Source: Flavobacterium luteolum (lineage in GTDB: Bacteria > Bacteroidota > Bacteroidia > Flavobacteriales > Flavobacteriaceae). Taken from it: 64,000 bases of DNA. The notes beneath the pieces are model-generated. The model saw nothing but the letters and a program-made list of their open reading frames with translations. It did no database searches and was not told the origin of the DNA. The stretch spans positions 3,644,501 to 3,708,500 of the forward strand of contig NZ_CP114286.1 of assembly GCF_027111275.1 (NCBI RefSeq), in the 5' to 3' direction. The position numbers and the translations under genes are program-made. How positions within the stretch are numbered: position 1 is the stretch's first letter; every line of letters begins with the position of its first letter. This document shows, in pieces, positions 45,935 through 56,709 of this stretch.

Positions 45935-45949
45935 TTATAATTCGTCAAA
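45917..45949 (-). promoter_or_regulatory. Candidate cassette promoter (Pc)
   Basis: On the minus strand TTTG (45949-45946) and TATATTTG (45924-45917) are separated by 21 nt, matching the Bacteroidota TTG / TAnnTTTG promoter. It overlaps the last codons of the integrase gene and would drive transcription leftward from about 45910 through attI into the cassettes. Confidence 0.6.
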
Positions 45950-46978
45950 AGGACTCTTAATTTGTTGAATATTTTTAGTGCTTACATGTGTATAGATTTC
46001 AGTAGTTTTGCTGCTGCTATGACCTAATAATTCTTGTATATAACGCAGATCAGTTCCACTTTCTAATAAATGTGTGGCATAGCTGTGGCGCATCCAGTGG
46101 AGGGTTACTGGTTTTGTATTGCCAACTTTTTGTAGGGCTTGCTTCAAAACACTTTGCAAGCTCTGTTCTGAATACTTTTCTCCAGAATTTTGACCTTCAA
46201 ACAGCCAAATGCTCGGTTTGTATATCATATAATATTCTCGAAGCATTTGTAATATTTTAGGTGATAAGGGCGAAATTCGGTCTTTTTTGCCTTTCGCTTG
46301 TCTAATAATAACGATTCCTCTCTTGGAATCAATGTCAGAAGGTTTTAAATTTAGAAGTTCACTTCGGCGCAAGCCACAACTATAAATCAATGAAAGCATT
46401 GTTTTGTGTTTGATGTTAGAATGTGCATTCAAAATCAATTTTATTTCTGCTTTGCTCAAAACGTTGGGTAAAATTTTTGACCTTTTGGGGCGATGAATCT
46501 TGTCAATTTCTATTTTGGTGTTGCGTACCGTAATGAAAAATAATTTCAAGGCATTGACGATTTGATTTTGATAGGAAGAAGAAAGGTTGTTTGTAAGAAT
46601 ATATTCGTTGTTGTAAATAAATACGTCTTCATTGGTAATTTCTGAAATGTTTTTTTCTCGATAAAATATCAAAAAAGATTTTAAAGCTTCAGAATACGTT
46701 TTGATAGTGTTCGGACTGTATCTCTTAGAAGAAAGCCATTGAACGAATTTTTTTATTTGCTCGAAACCCTCCTCTGAAGGAAAAGAATGAGAAAGAGGAA
46801 CTAAACGAAATTTTACCCTGTTTTCAGTCGTATCAGGTAGATGCCAAACACCTAAAGTTTGACTCCAACGCGAACCTGTCAACTTTTTTATTCGAGTTAT
46901 TAAGTCAGCATTTTTTTCAAAATAAACCGCAATTCTTTTTTCTTTTTTATGGATGATAATTTTAGCTTCCCAATTCAT
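45935..46978 (-). CDS. Tyrosine recombinase of the cassette array
   Basis: 347 residues. Residues 1-60 form an extra N-terminal domain (LTGSRWSQTLGVWHLPDT). Residues 70-155 are a core-binding SAM-like domain (FVQWLSSKRYSPNTIKTY). The catalytic domain has R204 (CGLRRSELL), K229 (RQAKGKKDR), H294 and R297 (LHWMRHSYATHLL), H320 (LLGHSS) and Y329 (EIYTHV). K to H spans 65 residues, close to XerD (72) and far below IntI1 (106), so the IntI-specific insertion is absent. It ends IKSPFDEL, which resembles the IntI1 end. It is co-oriented with the cassettes. A role in cassette movement is inferred from position. Confidence 0.85.
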   Translation of the reverse strand: MNWEAKIIIHKKEKRIAVYFEKNADLITRIKKLTGSRWSQTLGVWHLPDTTENRVKFRLVPLSHSFPSEEGFEQIKKFVQWLSSKRYSPNTIKTYSEALKSFLIFYREKNISEITNEDVFIYNNEYILTNNLSSSYQNQIVNALKLFFITVRNTKIEIDKIHRPKRSKILPNVLSKAEIKLILNAHSNIKHKTMLSLIYSCGLRRSELLNLKPSDIDSKRGIVIIRQAKGKKDRISPLSPKILQMLREYYMIYKPSIWLFEGQNSGEKYSEQSLQSVLKQALQKVGNTKPVTLHWMRHSYATHLLESGTDLRYIQELLGHSSSKTTEIYTHVSTKNIQQIKSPFDEL

Positions 46979-47064
46979 AAATATAAATTTCAGGTTGTGA
47001 AAGTAAGAAAAAAGCCTCAGTATTAAAAATACTTCCTTGGAATCAGCTTGCTCAAAAGGAAAAA

Positions 47065-47727
47065 TTAATCAAAACACTCCATTAAAAGCAAATCTCCGTC
47101 GCGATGTGTTATGGTTACAATTCCGTCTTGTTCAACAGAATTACTGCTTCCGGTTCTGTAGCCCATTGTGAGCGTATCGTTTTTTAATTCGTATTTTAAA
47201 TTGGTTGAAGAAATTCCGTTAACGACACCAATTGGAATTAACGAAATAGGTGTTTTTGCGGTATACCATTTTTCGAATTTTGTTGGCAGCAAGAATATTT
47301 TAGAATGATCGTCGAGAATTACAATTTTGAGTAAATTTCTGTAGCGAACAATCTGCGTTAGGTTTGTAATCGTATGATCTGCGCGTTTTCCAGTTGCCCA
47401 AACGACATTTGCGGCAGGAATTTTTCTTTCAATAAGATAATCAAAAGCTTTTTCTAAATCTGTTTTATCTTGATCGGGTGTGTGAACGATTTCGATTGGA
47501 AATTGCGAAGTTTTATAAATTTCAGGATCAAAACCACGGTCAAAATCACCTAATAAAACATCTATTTTTATACCTAATTCAATTACTCTTTCTATAGCCG
47601 AATCTAAAACAACAACCAGTGGAGACCATTCTAGTAATTGTCCTAATAATTCAGGATCACAGGCTGCGCCATTTGCAATTATTAAAGCTGGTTCCTGATC
47701 GTCTCGGACTATATGATGTGATGACAT
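47065..47727 (-). CDS. Thiamine pyrophosphokinase
   Basis: 220 residues. It transfers pyrophosphate from ATP to thiamine. The family motifs are present: LIIANGAACD at the start, VLLGDFDRG, and DQDKTDLEKAFDYL for metal and ATP binding, then WATGKRADHTITN. The C-terminal beta-sandwich binds thiamine (LKYELKNDTLTMGYRTGSSN). It lies just beyond the integrase but is not part of the array. Confidence 0.9.
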   Translation of the reverse strand: MSSHHIVRDDQEPALIIANGAACDPELLGQLLEWSPLVVVLDSAIERVIELGIKIDVLLGDFDRGFDPEIYKTSQFPIEIVHTPDQDKTDLEKAFDYLIERKIPAANVVWATGKRADHTITNLTQIVRYRNLLKIVILDDHSKIFLLPTKFEKWYTAKTPISLIPIGVVNGISSTNLKYELKNDTLTMGYRTGSSNSVEQDGIVTITHRDGDLLLMECFD

Positions 47728-47778
47728 AAGTGTTTTTTGAATGTGGTGCTAAGTTACAGCTACAATTTTAGATTTCTA

Positions 47779-47849
47779 TTTTTTTGCCACAGATTTCACA
47801 GATTAATGGGATTAATCATTTTAATTCCTTTAATCTGTGGCAAAAAAAA
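47779..47849. repeat. Inverted repeat, possible bidirectional terminator
   Basis: TTTTTTTGCCACAGATT pairs with AATCTGTGGCAAAAAAA over about 36 nt, and inner words (TTAATGGGATTAA) add symmetry. It separates the thiamine pyrophosphokinase gene from the DinB-type gene and has T-runs on both strands. Confidence 0.7.
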
Positions 47850-47850
47850 A

Positions 47851-48297
47851 CTAAAAATCAAGCAACCTTCTATGGTAATTTATCTGTCCTAAATGATAGG
47901 CTAAATGGGTAGAAAGATGAATTAAAAAGAAACCTGTTTTCATTTCTTTTTCAAAAACAATCTGCGGATAAATTTTTTCTAAATCTGTTTCTGTTAAGGA
48001 ATCTAGAGCATTATTTACTACTAAAATCGTGTTTTCAATTTTCTGGATTAATTCTGTTTTTGAAACATCTTTTAATGAAAATTCTAAAGGACGATTTCGA
48101 ATATAACCAGTTTTGCCAATTTCAGCGCCGATGTAGGTATTTAGATTTCCAATTAAATGAAGGCATAGATTTCCTGCTGAATTGGAGATATTTTTGTCAA
48201 CTACCCAAATCGTTTTTTCGTTTTGATACGATCCAATTTCTTCTCTTAATTTGTTTAAATCTCGATTGAAAAGTGTTTTTAGAGTTTCTAGAACCAT
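47851..48297 (-). CDS. DinB superfamily (DUF1572-like) protein
   Basis: 148 residues, four helices, with probable metal histidines in LCLHLIGNLNTYI and HLSTHLAYHLGQINYHRRLL, the DUF1572/DinB pattern. The substrate is unknown. It lies 2 bp from the GyrI-like gene upstream, so they share a transcript. Confidence 0.8.
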   Translation of the reverse strand: MVLETLKTLFNRDLNKLREEIGSYQNEKTIWVVDKNISNSAGNLCLHLIGNLNTYIGAEIGKTGYIRNRPLEFSLKDVSKTELIQKIENTILVVNNALDSLTETDLEKIYPQIVFEKEMKTGFFLIHLSTHLAYHLGQINYHRRLLDF

Positions 48298-48299
48298 AA

Positions 48300-48782
48300 T
48301 TAATTTCTGCTTTTTATCGGAATCCAGATTTCTTCTTCAGAATTAGGATCGTCTTTTTTATACTTTTCATTCATTACAGCAAAATGCGGTCTATTGTCTA
48401 CCGTGTATTCAGAATTTGGAAGCCATTCTGCAAAAATATAATGATAGGTTTGATGAGCTTCTGTCGCTGGCCCTAAATGAAGAAAAACAGCATATAAACC
48501 ATGAGGAATAGTTAAAGTTTGCATTCCTTCTGGAATAGTTAAATAATCTGAAACTTCTACGGCAGCCCATTTTTGAAAACTGTCATTAGGGTCAAAATTA
48601 TCAAAATGATTTTCTGCGTAAACTTCTAAAGAATATAAATTGGCATTAATTGTATTTTTTATTTCTTTTCGATTTGGCATAAAACCATTCCATAATTGAA
48701 AAGTTTTATTCTCAATAAAAGACATTTCTATGAAATGTCCAAGGAGTTTTTTTTCGGTTAAGTTTCTAATGATAGGTTTCAT
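48300..48782 (-). CDS. GyrI-like effector-binding domain protein
   Basis: 160 residues consisting of a stand-alone GyrI/BacR-type domain: KKLLGHFIEMSF, FQKWAAVEVSDYLTIPEGM, and the acidic EEEIWIPIK at the end. Such domains bind small hydrophobic molecules. It begins 2 bp after the stop of the DUF4249 gene upstream and may be co-transcribed. Confidence 0.8.
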   Translation of the reverse strand: MKPIIRNLTEKKLLGHFIEMSFIENKTFQLWNGFMPNRKEIKNTINANLYSLEVYAENHFDNFDPNDSFQKWAAVEVSDYLTIPEGMQTLTIPHGLYAVFLHLGPATEAHQTYHYIFAEWLPNSEYTVDNRPHFAVMNEKYKKDDPNSEEEIWIPIKSRN

Positions 48783-48784
48783 AA

Positions 48785-49606
48785 TTACTTAATTTTGTAA
48801 TTTTCTGTACTGGTTTCACTTAGAGAGAAATAGCCTAACGGATAATTATCTTTATTGGTTACATTGATCATATTTCCTTTTACGGTTGCAGGAGGAGACT
48901 GAAATGGTCCTCCAACAGTGCTTCCTGCAATGCTGACCAAAATATTCATATAATTATAGTACTGTTTTGAAATCCCGTAATGTTTGATTTCAATTTCATT
49001 TCCAATTATTAAATCTTCATCGTCTGAAAGGCTAAAAAATTCATTGCCATTAAAAAATTTATCTTCGTCTACATAGAAAGTTGATTTAACTTTATTTGAG
49101 TATAAATATTTGTATAAATAAAAATTATCTGTATCGGCAGGATCAGTATAAAAAGCTTTTATTTCAATGTCTTTTCCAGTAAAACCGCCTTGATTATTTT
49201 GTTCTATGCGGGTAATGGGAGCTACTGATTTTAAAGTTTCTGTTCCGATATATCTACTTCCTCGGCTAATTACAGTTAACGTATATTGTTCATCGATAAC
49301 GGGTGTAAAATTTATGCATGAATATTGGCCAGTCTTTTTAATTTCGATAAAATTAAATCTTTCCTTTTTACTATTTTCTATATAAATAATTGCTCCAGAA
49401 ACGGTTGGAATTTTATTCTCAAAATAACCCGTTGTAGTTGTCAGCTTTATTGTCTGCTCATTTCCTGTTGTTCCTTTCTCCCAGGTAATAGCCGCTTCTA
49501 TTACCAATTTCGGAGGAGCTGTATCTAAATCAACATCCACAACCTTTTCGCAGCTTGCGAAAAATAGAGATGTGAAAAGCACGATTAAAAAAACTAATTT
49601 TTTCAT
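48785..49606 (-). CDS. DUF4249 lipoprotein, TonB-receptor partner
   Basis: 273 residues with a lipoprotein signal (LFTSLFFASCEK) followed by VVDVDLDTAPPKLVIEAAI, the DUF4249 start. It is a beta-sandwich outer-membrane lipoprotein usually encoded with a TonB-dependent receptor, as here, and thought to serve as its surface lid or accessory. It is transcribed right after the receptor with a 29-bp gap. The substrate is unknown. Confidence 0.88.
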   Translation of the reverse strand: MKKLVFLIVLFTSLFFASCEKVVDVDLDTAPPKLVIEAAITWEKGTTGNEQTIKLTTTTGYFENKIPTVSGAIIYIENSKKERFNFIEIKKTGQYSCINFTPVIDEQYTLTVISRGSRYIGTETLKSVAPITRIEQNNQGGFTGKDIEIKAFYTDPADTDNFYLYKYLYSNKVKSTFYVDEDKFFNGNEFFSLSDDEDLIIGNEIEIKHYGISKQYYNYMNILVSIAGSTVGGPFQSPPATVKGNMINVTNKDNYPLGYFSLSETSTENYKIK

Positions 49607-49635
49607 ATATATGTTTTTAGTCTCTAAACTTATTT

Positions 49636-52017
49636 TTAGAATTTGAAATTATAACTAACAGCTGGAACAATTCCGAAAATTGATAGCTGAACAGCTTCAT
49701 TCAAACCGGTGTCCGTATTTTGACGAAAATTGATTGAGGCTGCATTCATGCGATTGTAAAGGTTGTAAATACTGAATACCCATTCGCCTTTCCAATTTCT
49801 ATCTTTATTTTTGCTTGGAGTTAAAGTTGCTGAAATATCCAAATGATGATAGGCAGGAAGTCTATTTTCATTTCGCAAACCATAACTTGGCACTGTGATT
49901 CCTAAATATTCGTACTGCCCATTCGGATAAGTAACAGGCTGTCCTGACTGCAAAGCAAAGTTAGCACCAAATGACCATTTTTCGTTTAAATTATAAGCAG
50001 ATGTAATGGCAAGATTATGAGTTTTATCATAAGCTGAAGCGTACCATTGACCATTGTTAATTCCGATTTCTTCAGGAGTTCTTCCAGGAGTCTGCTGTTC
50101 AGATTTTGATAATGTATACGAAATCCATCCATTAAATTTGCCTTTGTTTTTCTTTATCATAAGCTCTAAACCATACGAACGCATGTGACCGTTTAAAATA
50201 ACTTGTTCAATGGCATTGTTGGCAATTAAATCGGCTCCATCTATATAATCTAATCTATTTTGAATTTTCTTGTAATAGGTTTCTACTTCTAAAGAATAGG
50301 CATCATTATAAATGTTTCTAAAGTATCCTAACGCCACCTGATCTGCGAGTTGAGGTTTAATGTAATTATCACTCGGCATCCAGACATCCAGCGGAGTAGG
50401 AGATGAGGTGTTTGAAATTAACTGAAGATATTGCGCCATTCTGTTGTAGCTCGCTTTTATAGATTGGTCTTCATTTAATTGGTAAGAAAGAGAAAAACGA
50501 GGTTCAAAATTATCATAACTCTGAATGACTTTGTTTTGGCTGAAGTATTTTGTTGAAGTCGGCGTGCCTTTTTCGTAAATCTGCATATCATTATTAAAAA
50601 CTACTGCTTGATTGTTGTCATAATAATTAATAGTTGAAGCTCCTAATCTGTAAAATAAGCTGTAGCGTAATCCGTAAGCCACCGTGATTTTTTTAGAAAG
50701 CTGACTTTCTGCATCCAAATAAACAGAAGGTTCAAAAGCATATTTTTTGTCTAATTGATCAGGATTTATCCCAGAATCTTCAGAAGTTGGTTTTATGGTT
50801 CCGGGATTAAAATCATAATAAATACCGTTTACGCCATAATTTAGTTTTAGTTTATCTGAAAGATAATGCTTGAAATCGTATTTGATATTGTAGTTTTTGA
50901 TTCCAGAATCCCAATTGAATCCCACAAAATCAAGATCTAGTCCGTAATAATAGTCACTGTAAATTAAAGAGAGATTGGAGAATAATTTATTAGAATACAA
51001 ATGATTCCATCTTAGGTTTAAAGTTGAATTTCCGTACGTATTGGTAAAGCTTTTGTTTAAACTGAAAACGTCACGTCCAAAATAGCCTGATAAATATAAA
51101 CTGTTATTATCATTGAGCTTATAGCTTAATTTGGTGTTTAAATCATAAAAATAGGCAGAGTTATTTTTGTTGTCTTCAGATAGTTTTAAAAAAAGATGGG
51201 CGTAAGAAGCTCGTCCGCCAATCAAAAAAGAACCTTTGTCTTTTACAATTGGGCCTTCAGCCAGTAAACGGCTTGAAATTAGTCCGATACCGCCATTCAT
51301 ATGGAAATCTTTACTGCTTCCGTCTTTTTGATAGATTTCTAAAACCGAAGAAGCTCTACCGCCATAACGTGCAGGAATTCCACCTTTATACAATTTTAAA
51401 TCCTTTATAGCATCGGGATTAAAAACAGAAAAGAATCCGAAAACGTGAGAAGAATTAAAGATAGTTGCTTCGTCTAAAAGAATGAGATTTTGGTCTGCAC
51501 CGCCTCCGCGAACATTAAATCCAGAAGCGCCTTCGCCCGCATTGGTTACACCAGGAAGTAACAAAATCGATTTTATAACGTCAACTTCTCCTAAAACAAC
51601 CGGCATTTTCTTTATGGTTGAAATGGAGAGTTTATTCACGCTCATTTCTGGCGATTTGACATTTATTTTACCTTTATTTTCAGTAATAACAACTTCTTGC
51701 AGTTCTTCGCCACCTTCTTTAATTGAGAAATTGCTTTTTGTATCTTGATGTAAAGAAATATGTTTCTGAATGGTTTGATAGCCAACATAGCTGATTTCGA
51801 TGTCGTATTCTCCTTTAGGAACAGAAAGGGAATAAAAACCATATTCGTTGGTTGTAGTTCCTATCTTTAGGGACGGAATAAAGATATTAACTCCAATTAA
51901 AGTTTCGTTGTTTTTGCTGTCACTGATTATTCCACTTAAAGTGAATTTTTCCTGCGCAAATGAGGTGAAAATCGTAAGAATAAAAAGAAAAAATGTGCAG
52001 GTCTTTTTTGTAATCAT
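49636..52017 (-). CDS. TonB-dependent outer-membrane receptor
   Basis: 793 residues. A Sec signal (TIFTSFAQE) precedes a carboxypeptidase-regulatory-like domain (residues 25-105, LIGVNIFIPSLKIGTTTNEY and VPKGEYDIEISYVGY), the plug (about 115-230, FNVRGGGADQNLILLDEATI) and a 22-strand barrel ending in an aromatic residue (AVSYNFKF). It imports a substrate using TonB energy. The downstream DUF4249 lipoprotein is its likely partner. Confidence 0.92.
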   Translation of the reverse strand: MITKKTCTFFLFILTIFTSFAQEKFTLSGIISDSKNNETLIGVNIFIPSLKIGTTTNEYGFYSLSVPKGEYDIEISYVGYQTIQKHISLHQDTKSNFSIKEGGEELQEVVITENKGKINVKSPEMSVNKLSISTIKKMPVVLGEVDVIKSILLLPGVTNAGEGASGFNVRGGGADQNLILLDEATIFNSSHVFGFFSVFNPDAIKDLKLYKGGIPARYGGRASSVLEIYQKDGSSKDFHMNGGIGLISSRLLAEGPIVKDKGSFLIGGRASYAHLFLKLSEDNKNNSAYFYDLNTKLSYKLNDNNSLYLSGYFGRDVFSLNKSFTNTYGNSTLNLRWNHLYSNKLFSNLSLIYSDYYYGLDLDFVGFNWDSGIKNYNIKYDFKHYLSDKLKLNYGVNGIYYDFNPGTIKPTSEDSGINPDQLDKKYAFEPSVYLDAESQLSKKITVAYGLRYSLFYRLGASTINYYDNNQAVVFNNDMQIYEKGTPTSTKYFSQNKVIQSYDNFEPRFSLSYQLNEDQSIKASYNRMAQYLQLISNTSSPTPLDVWMPSDNYIKPQLADQVALGYFRNIYNDAYSLEVETYYKKIQNRLDYIDGADLIANNAIEQVILNGHMRSYGLELMIKKNKGKFNGWISYTLSKSEQQTPGRTPEEIGINNGQWYASAYDKTHNLAITSAYNLNEKWSFGANFALQSGQPVTYPNGQYEYLGITVPSYGLRNENRLPAYHHLDISATLTPSKNKDRNWKGEWVFSIYNLYNRMNAASINFRQNTDTGLNEAVQLSIFGIVPAVSYNFKF

Positions 52018-52098
52018 TATATTGATTTTGATTTACATAGTTAACAAATTCTTACTACATATTCTTACGGAATTTTTGTTAAACATAAGTTAAGAAAA

Positions 52099-52127
52099 AA
52101 AAGGACAACTTTGAGAGTTGTCCTTTT
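52099..52127 (-). terminator. Intrinsic terminator of icd
   Basis: A 12-bp stem, AAAAGGACAACT / AGTTGTCCTTTT, with a 5-nt loop; on the minus strand it is followed by a row of T, 31 bp past the icd stop. Confidence 0.88.
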
Positions 52128-52158
52128 ACTTATTTAGAAATACAAAATGTATTCTGAA

Positions 52159-54390
<2,232 letters not shown>

Positions 54391-54605
54391 TTATAATCGT
54401 ATCGTCAGGAGTTAACGATGTAAAAGATATATTCGGCTCAAAATGAGCGGAGCAAATATAATAAAATCACAACGAAAACGGTTGAGTTTTGAAGAGAAAA
54501 GATGAAATTAACAGATTGTTATTTCGAGCTCGTTAAATTGCTAAATCGATGATTTTGGTATTAAAAAATTACGGTTTTGTTAGTGTTGAAAATTGAACAT
54601 AAAAA

Positions 54606-54637
54606 AAACTCGTTTCAAGCAGTATGAAACGAGTTTT
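54606..54637 (-). terminator. Hairpin terminator before icd
   Basis: AAACTCGTTTCA and TGAAACGAGTTT form a perfect 12-bp stem with a 7-nt loop and a T-run on both strands, 24 bp past the stop at 54661. The space between this and icd (54379-54605) has no gene. Confidence 0.88.
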
Positions 54638-54660
54638 TTATAACATCTCAGCGTAAATTA

Positions 54661-55416
54661 TTATCTACTTATTTCTTTTTCAATAAATTCTTTATACTTG
54701 TTAAGATTAGAAATCGAATCTTCCGTTAATTCAAACTTATACTCGTATTGCGGAAACTTACTAGGATAACCTTTGATAAATTGGGAGTTAAATATAGCTC
54801 TTATTTTTAATGCTTTCAATTTTTTTATTGAATCAAGATGTTTAGAAAGGGTGAAACTTGTACTTTTCATTTTGTTTGAAAAGTATACTATTATGGTGTC
54901 AGGATAGGATACATCTATTTTGGTTTTACATTTATATTTTTCTATTAATTTATAGCCATTTTGGTCTTTTTTAGAGCTAATCAATTGCATAATTGAAGGA
55001 ATGAAAAAGGTCTGGTTATAATATGCTCTTTTACTCAAAATAGAATCCATTCTAACTCTTTTTCCGGTTTTAGCATTCAGAGAATCATAATAGTATCCAT
55101 ATTGCTCTTTTTCTTTAAGCAGAAAGTATCTGTTAATTACTTTTTCATCAATAGTTGCTGAATCGTTTTGAATACTAAATATGTCTCCAAATTCATATAA
55201 GGCATAATTTTTATAATTAATGACCGCAGCACTGTCATTTAGTATAAAAAAACTTGCATCAGATTTAAAAACGGGAAAACTATTATGTATATATGTTTTG
55301 GTAATTTCATTTTTTTCAGTCTTTCTGATGAAAGATGATACAATAAATGAAAATATTGTAAGCCCAAAAACAGCTAATGTTATTTTTAAGCTTACAGTTT
55401 TATTAATTTTAGTCAT
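54661..55416 (-). CDS. Membrane-anchored exported protein, unknown
   Basis: 251 residues. One hydrophobic helix (ITLAVFGLTIFSFIVSSFI) at the N-terminus serves as anchor or uncleaved signal; the rest is charged and extracytoplasmic (YALYEFGDIFSIQNDSA, EKYKCKTKIDVSYPDTIIVY). No family is recognised. The start overlaps the previous gene by 8 bp (ATGACTAA), implying co-transcription. Confidence 0.65.
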   Translation of the reverse strand: MTKINKTVSLKITLAVFGLTIFSFIVSSFIRKTEKNEITKTYIHNSFPVFKSDASFFILNDSAAVINYKNYALYEFGDIFSIQNDSATIDEKVINRYFLLKEKEQYGYYYDSLNAKTGKRVRMDSILSKRAYYNQTFFIPSIMQLISSKKDQNGYKLIEKYKCKTKIDVSYPDTIIVYFSNKMKSTSFTLSKHLDSIKKLKALKIRAIFNSQFIKGYPSKFPQYEYKFELTEDSISNLNKYKEFIEKEISR

Positions 55417-56501
55417 TTATATTGAAATTATGTACAGCGCTATAATTATGTTCTTTTGAAACGGGTTTGCCACATAAAGTGCTTGAAAAAATGACGTTAT
55501 AGTTTAGATCCATAATAGAATTATATTGTCCGATGGTTGGTTGAGCGTATATTAAAGTGTTTGATATCTCCCCTCCAGCGACAACTCCTTCTTTATAAAT
55601 TGTATTGTGTGTTAAGCTTACCCATTGCCATTGCAAAGAAGGGTTAGAATTTGTGACTTTTTGATGTATGCCAGTTTCACTAGAATTTAAAGTATATCCT
55701 GGTCCTGTAAAAATTACCCATTTGTAATTTTTTCTTCTTGTTGTGTTGTTTTCTTCTTTAATTGTTGATTCTAAAAATTCTGAGGTTGGGTAAGAAGAAT
55801 TGATAAGCTCTTCCATACTTTCTTCGCATGGGGTTGGTTCTGGATTAGGATTGTCGCCATAACCACCTGATCCTCCACCATTATCGCCACCACCACCTTG
55901 GTCAGGACATGAGATTAAATAGATTACATCAAAACTACCGTCATCATAAGTTTTAACTAGATAAAGACAAACTTGTTCTTCAAGTTTCGTTTTGTTGCTT
56001 GTTGAAGTTATAGATTTTTTTGAAATTGTACTATAAGAATCTATCTTATCATCAATATTTAAGACGGTTACAGTGCCTTCAAAATCTGTTTTTATGTTGT
56101 AAAAATTAAATTTTTCATCTGTAACGTCAAAATTTTCTTTTTCACTTGTGATTAAAACATGCGATAGTTTGAATGTAAGTTTATTGTCTTTAATAAACAT
56201 TAATCTATTGTAAGATTTAATTATTTTATCTCCTTTTTTTATTTCTGTATTATTGTTTAAAGTAATAGGAACCTCTACAACCTTCCCTTTGCTACCATCA
56301 GTTATTATGGCTTGATCCCAATCAATTTGTTTAGTGTAATTCAGAATTGTTAATTTTGGATTATTTTTTTCAAGCCAATTTTTTGCTTCAATAACCGCTG
56401 GGTCGGCATTAGATTGGACTGTACTTTCATTTTCACAATTTGAAAAAATAATTGAAAAAAGTAATAAACATAAAATTTTGATAGTTTTTTTTGGTTTTCA
56501 T
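55409..56501 (-). pseudogene. Lipoprotein with frameshift in its signal peptide
   Basis: The 263-residue frame starting at 56200 continues open upstream without stops to a lipoprotein-like stretch (KTIKILCLLLFSIIFSNCEN). An ATG at 56501 lies one frame away, and removing one base from the eight-A run (56485-56492 on the plus strand) gives MKTKKTIKILCLLLFSIIFS. The complete protein would have about 363 residues. The body contains a Gly/Pro-rich stretch (CPDQGGGGDNGGGSGGYGDN) and PTPCEESMEEL. The function is unknown. Confidence 0.65.
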
Positions 56502-56650
56502 AGTGTTAATACTGTTAAATGTTTGTTAATAGCTACAAATGTAAGTAAAATTTTATGATTTAAATTTATTATTGAAAAAAAATTTCAGTTTAAAGATAAA
56601 TAAAGCGGTAGAGAGAACTTTCTAAATAGTTTCCATAAGTTTTAAAAACA

Positions 56651-56689
56651 AAAAAAGTCCCAAATCTGAAATATCAGTTTGGGACTTTT
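56651..56689 (-). terminator. Intrinsic terminator of rplS
   Basis: AAAAGTCCCAAA / TTTGGGACTTTT, a 12-bp perfect stem with a T-run on the minus strand, 21 bp after the rplS stop. A small reading frame here (56622-56807) is only a shadow. Confidence 0.9.
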
Positions 56690-56709
56690 GTACTTTAGAA
56701 AAAAATAAA

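Larger units (their letters stand above)
30828..46978 (-). mobile_element. Integron-like cassette array with non-IntI integrase
   Basis: Twenty cassettes separated by attC-like sites, with a tyrosine recombinase at the right end. Numbered from the integrase: C1 noncoding, C2-C5 genes, C6 noncoding, C7-C14 genes, C15 noncoding (copy of C1), C16-C20 genes. All genes lie on the minus strand like the integrase. At each end of a cassette the core extends into matching inverted bases, for example GTTATAGGGC...GCCCTATAAC (C7, C12), GTTGGCGGTA...TACCGCCAAC (C5) and GTTGTGCGCA...TGCGCACAAC (C9). This agreement belongs to the cassette and not to the site, as expected when circles integrate. Classical integrons usually have a divergent intI, so the layout differs. 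Confidence 0.88.

Noticed and set aside
45935..46978. Integrase of a prophage, ICE or conjugative transposon
   Set aside because: No phage, tra or mob genes and no long flanking direct repeat are present; the neighbour on one side is the cassette array and on the other a housekeeping gene.
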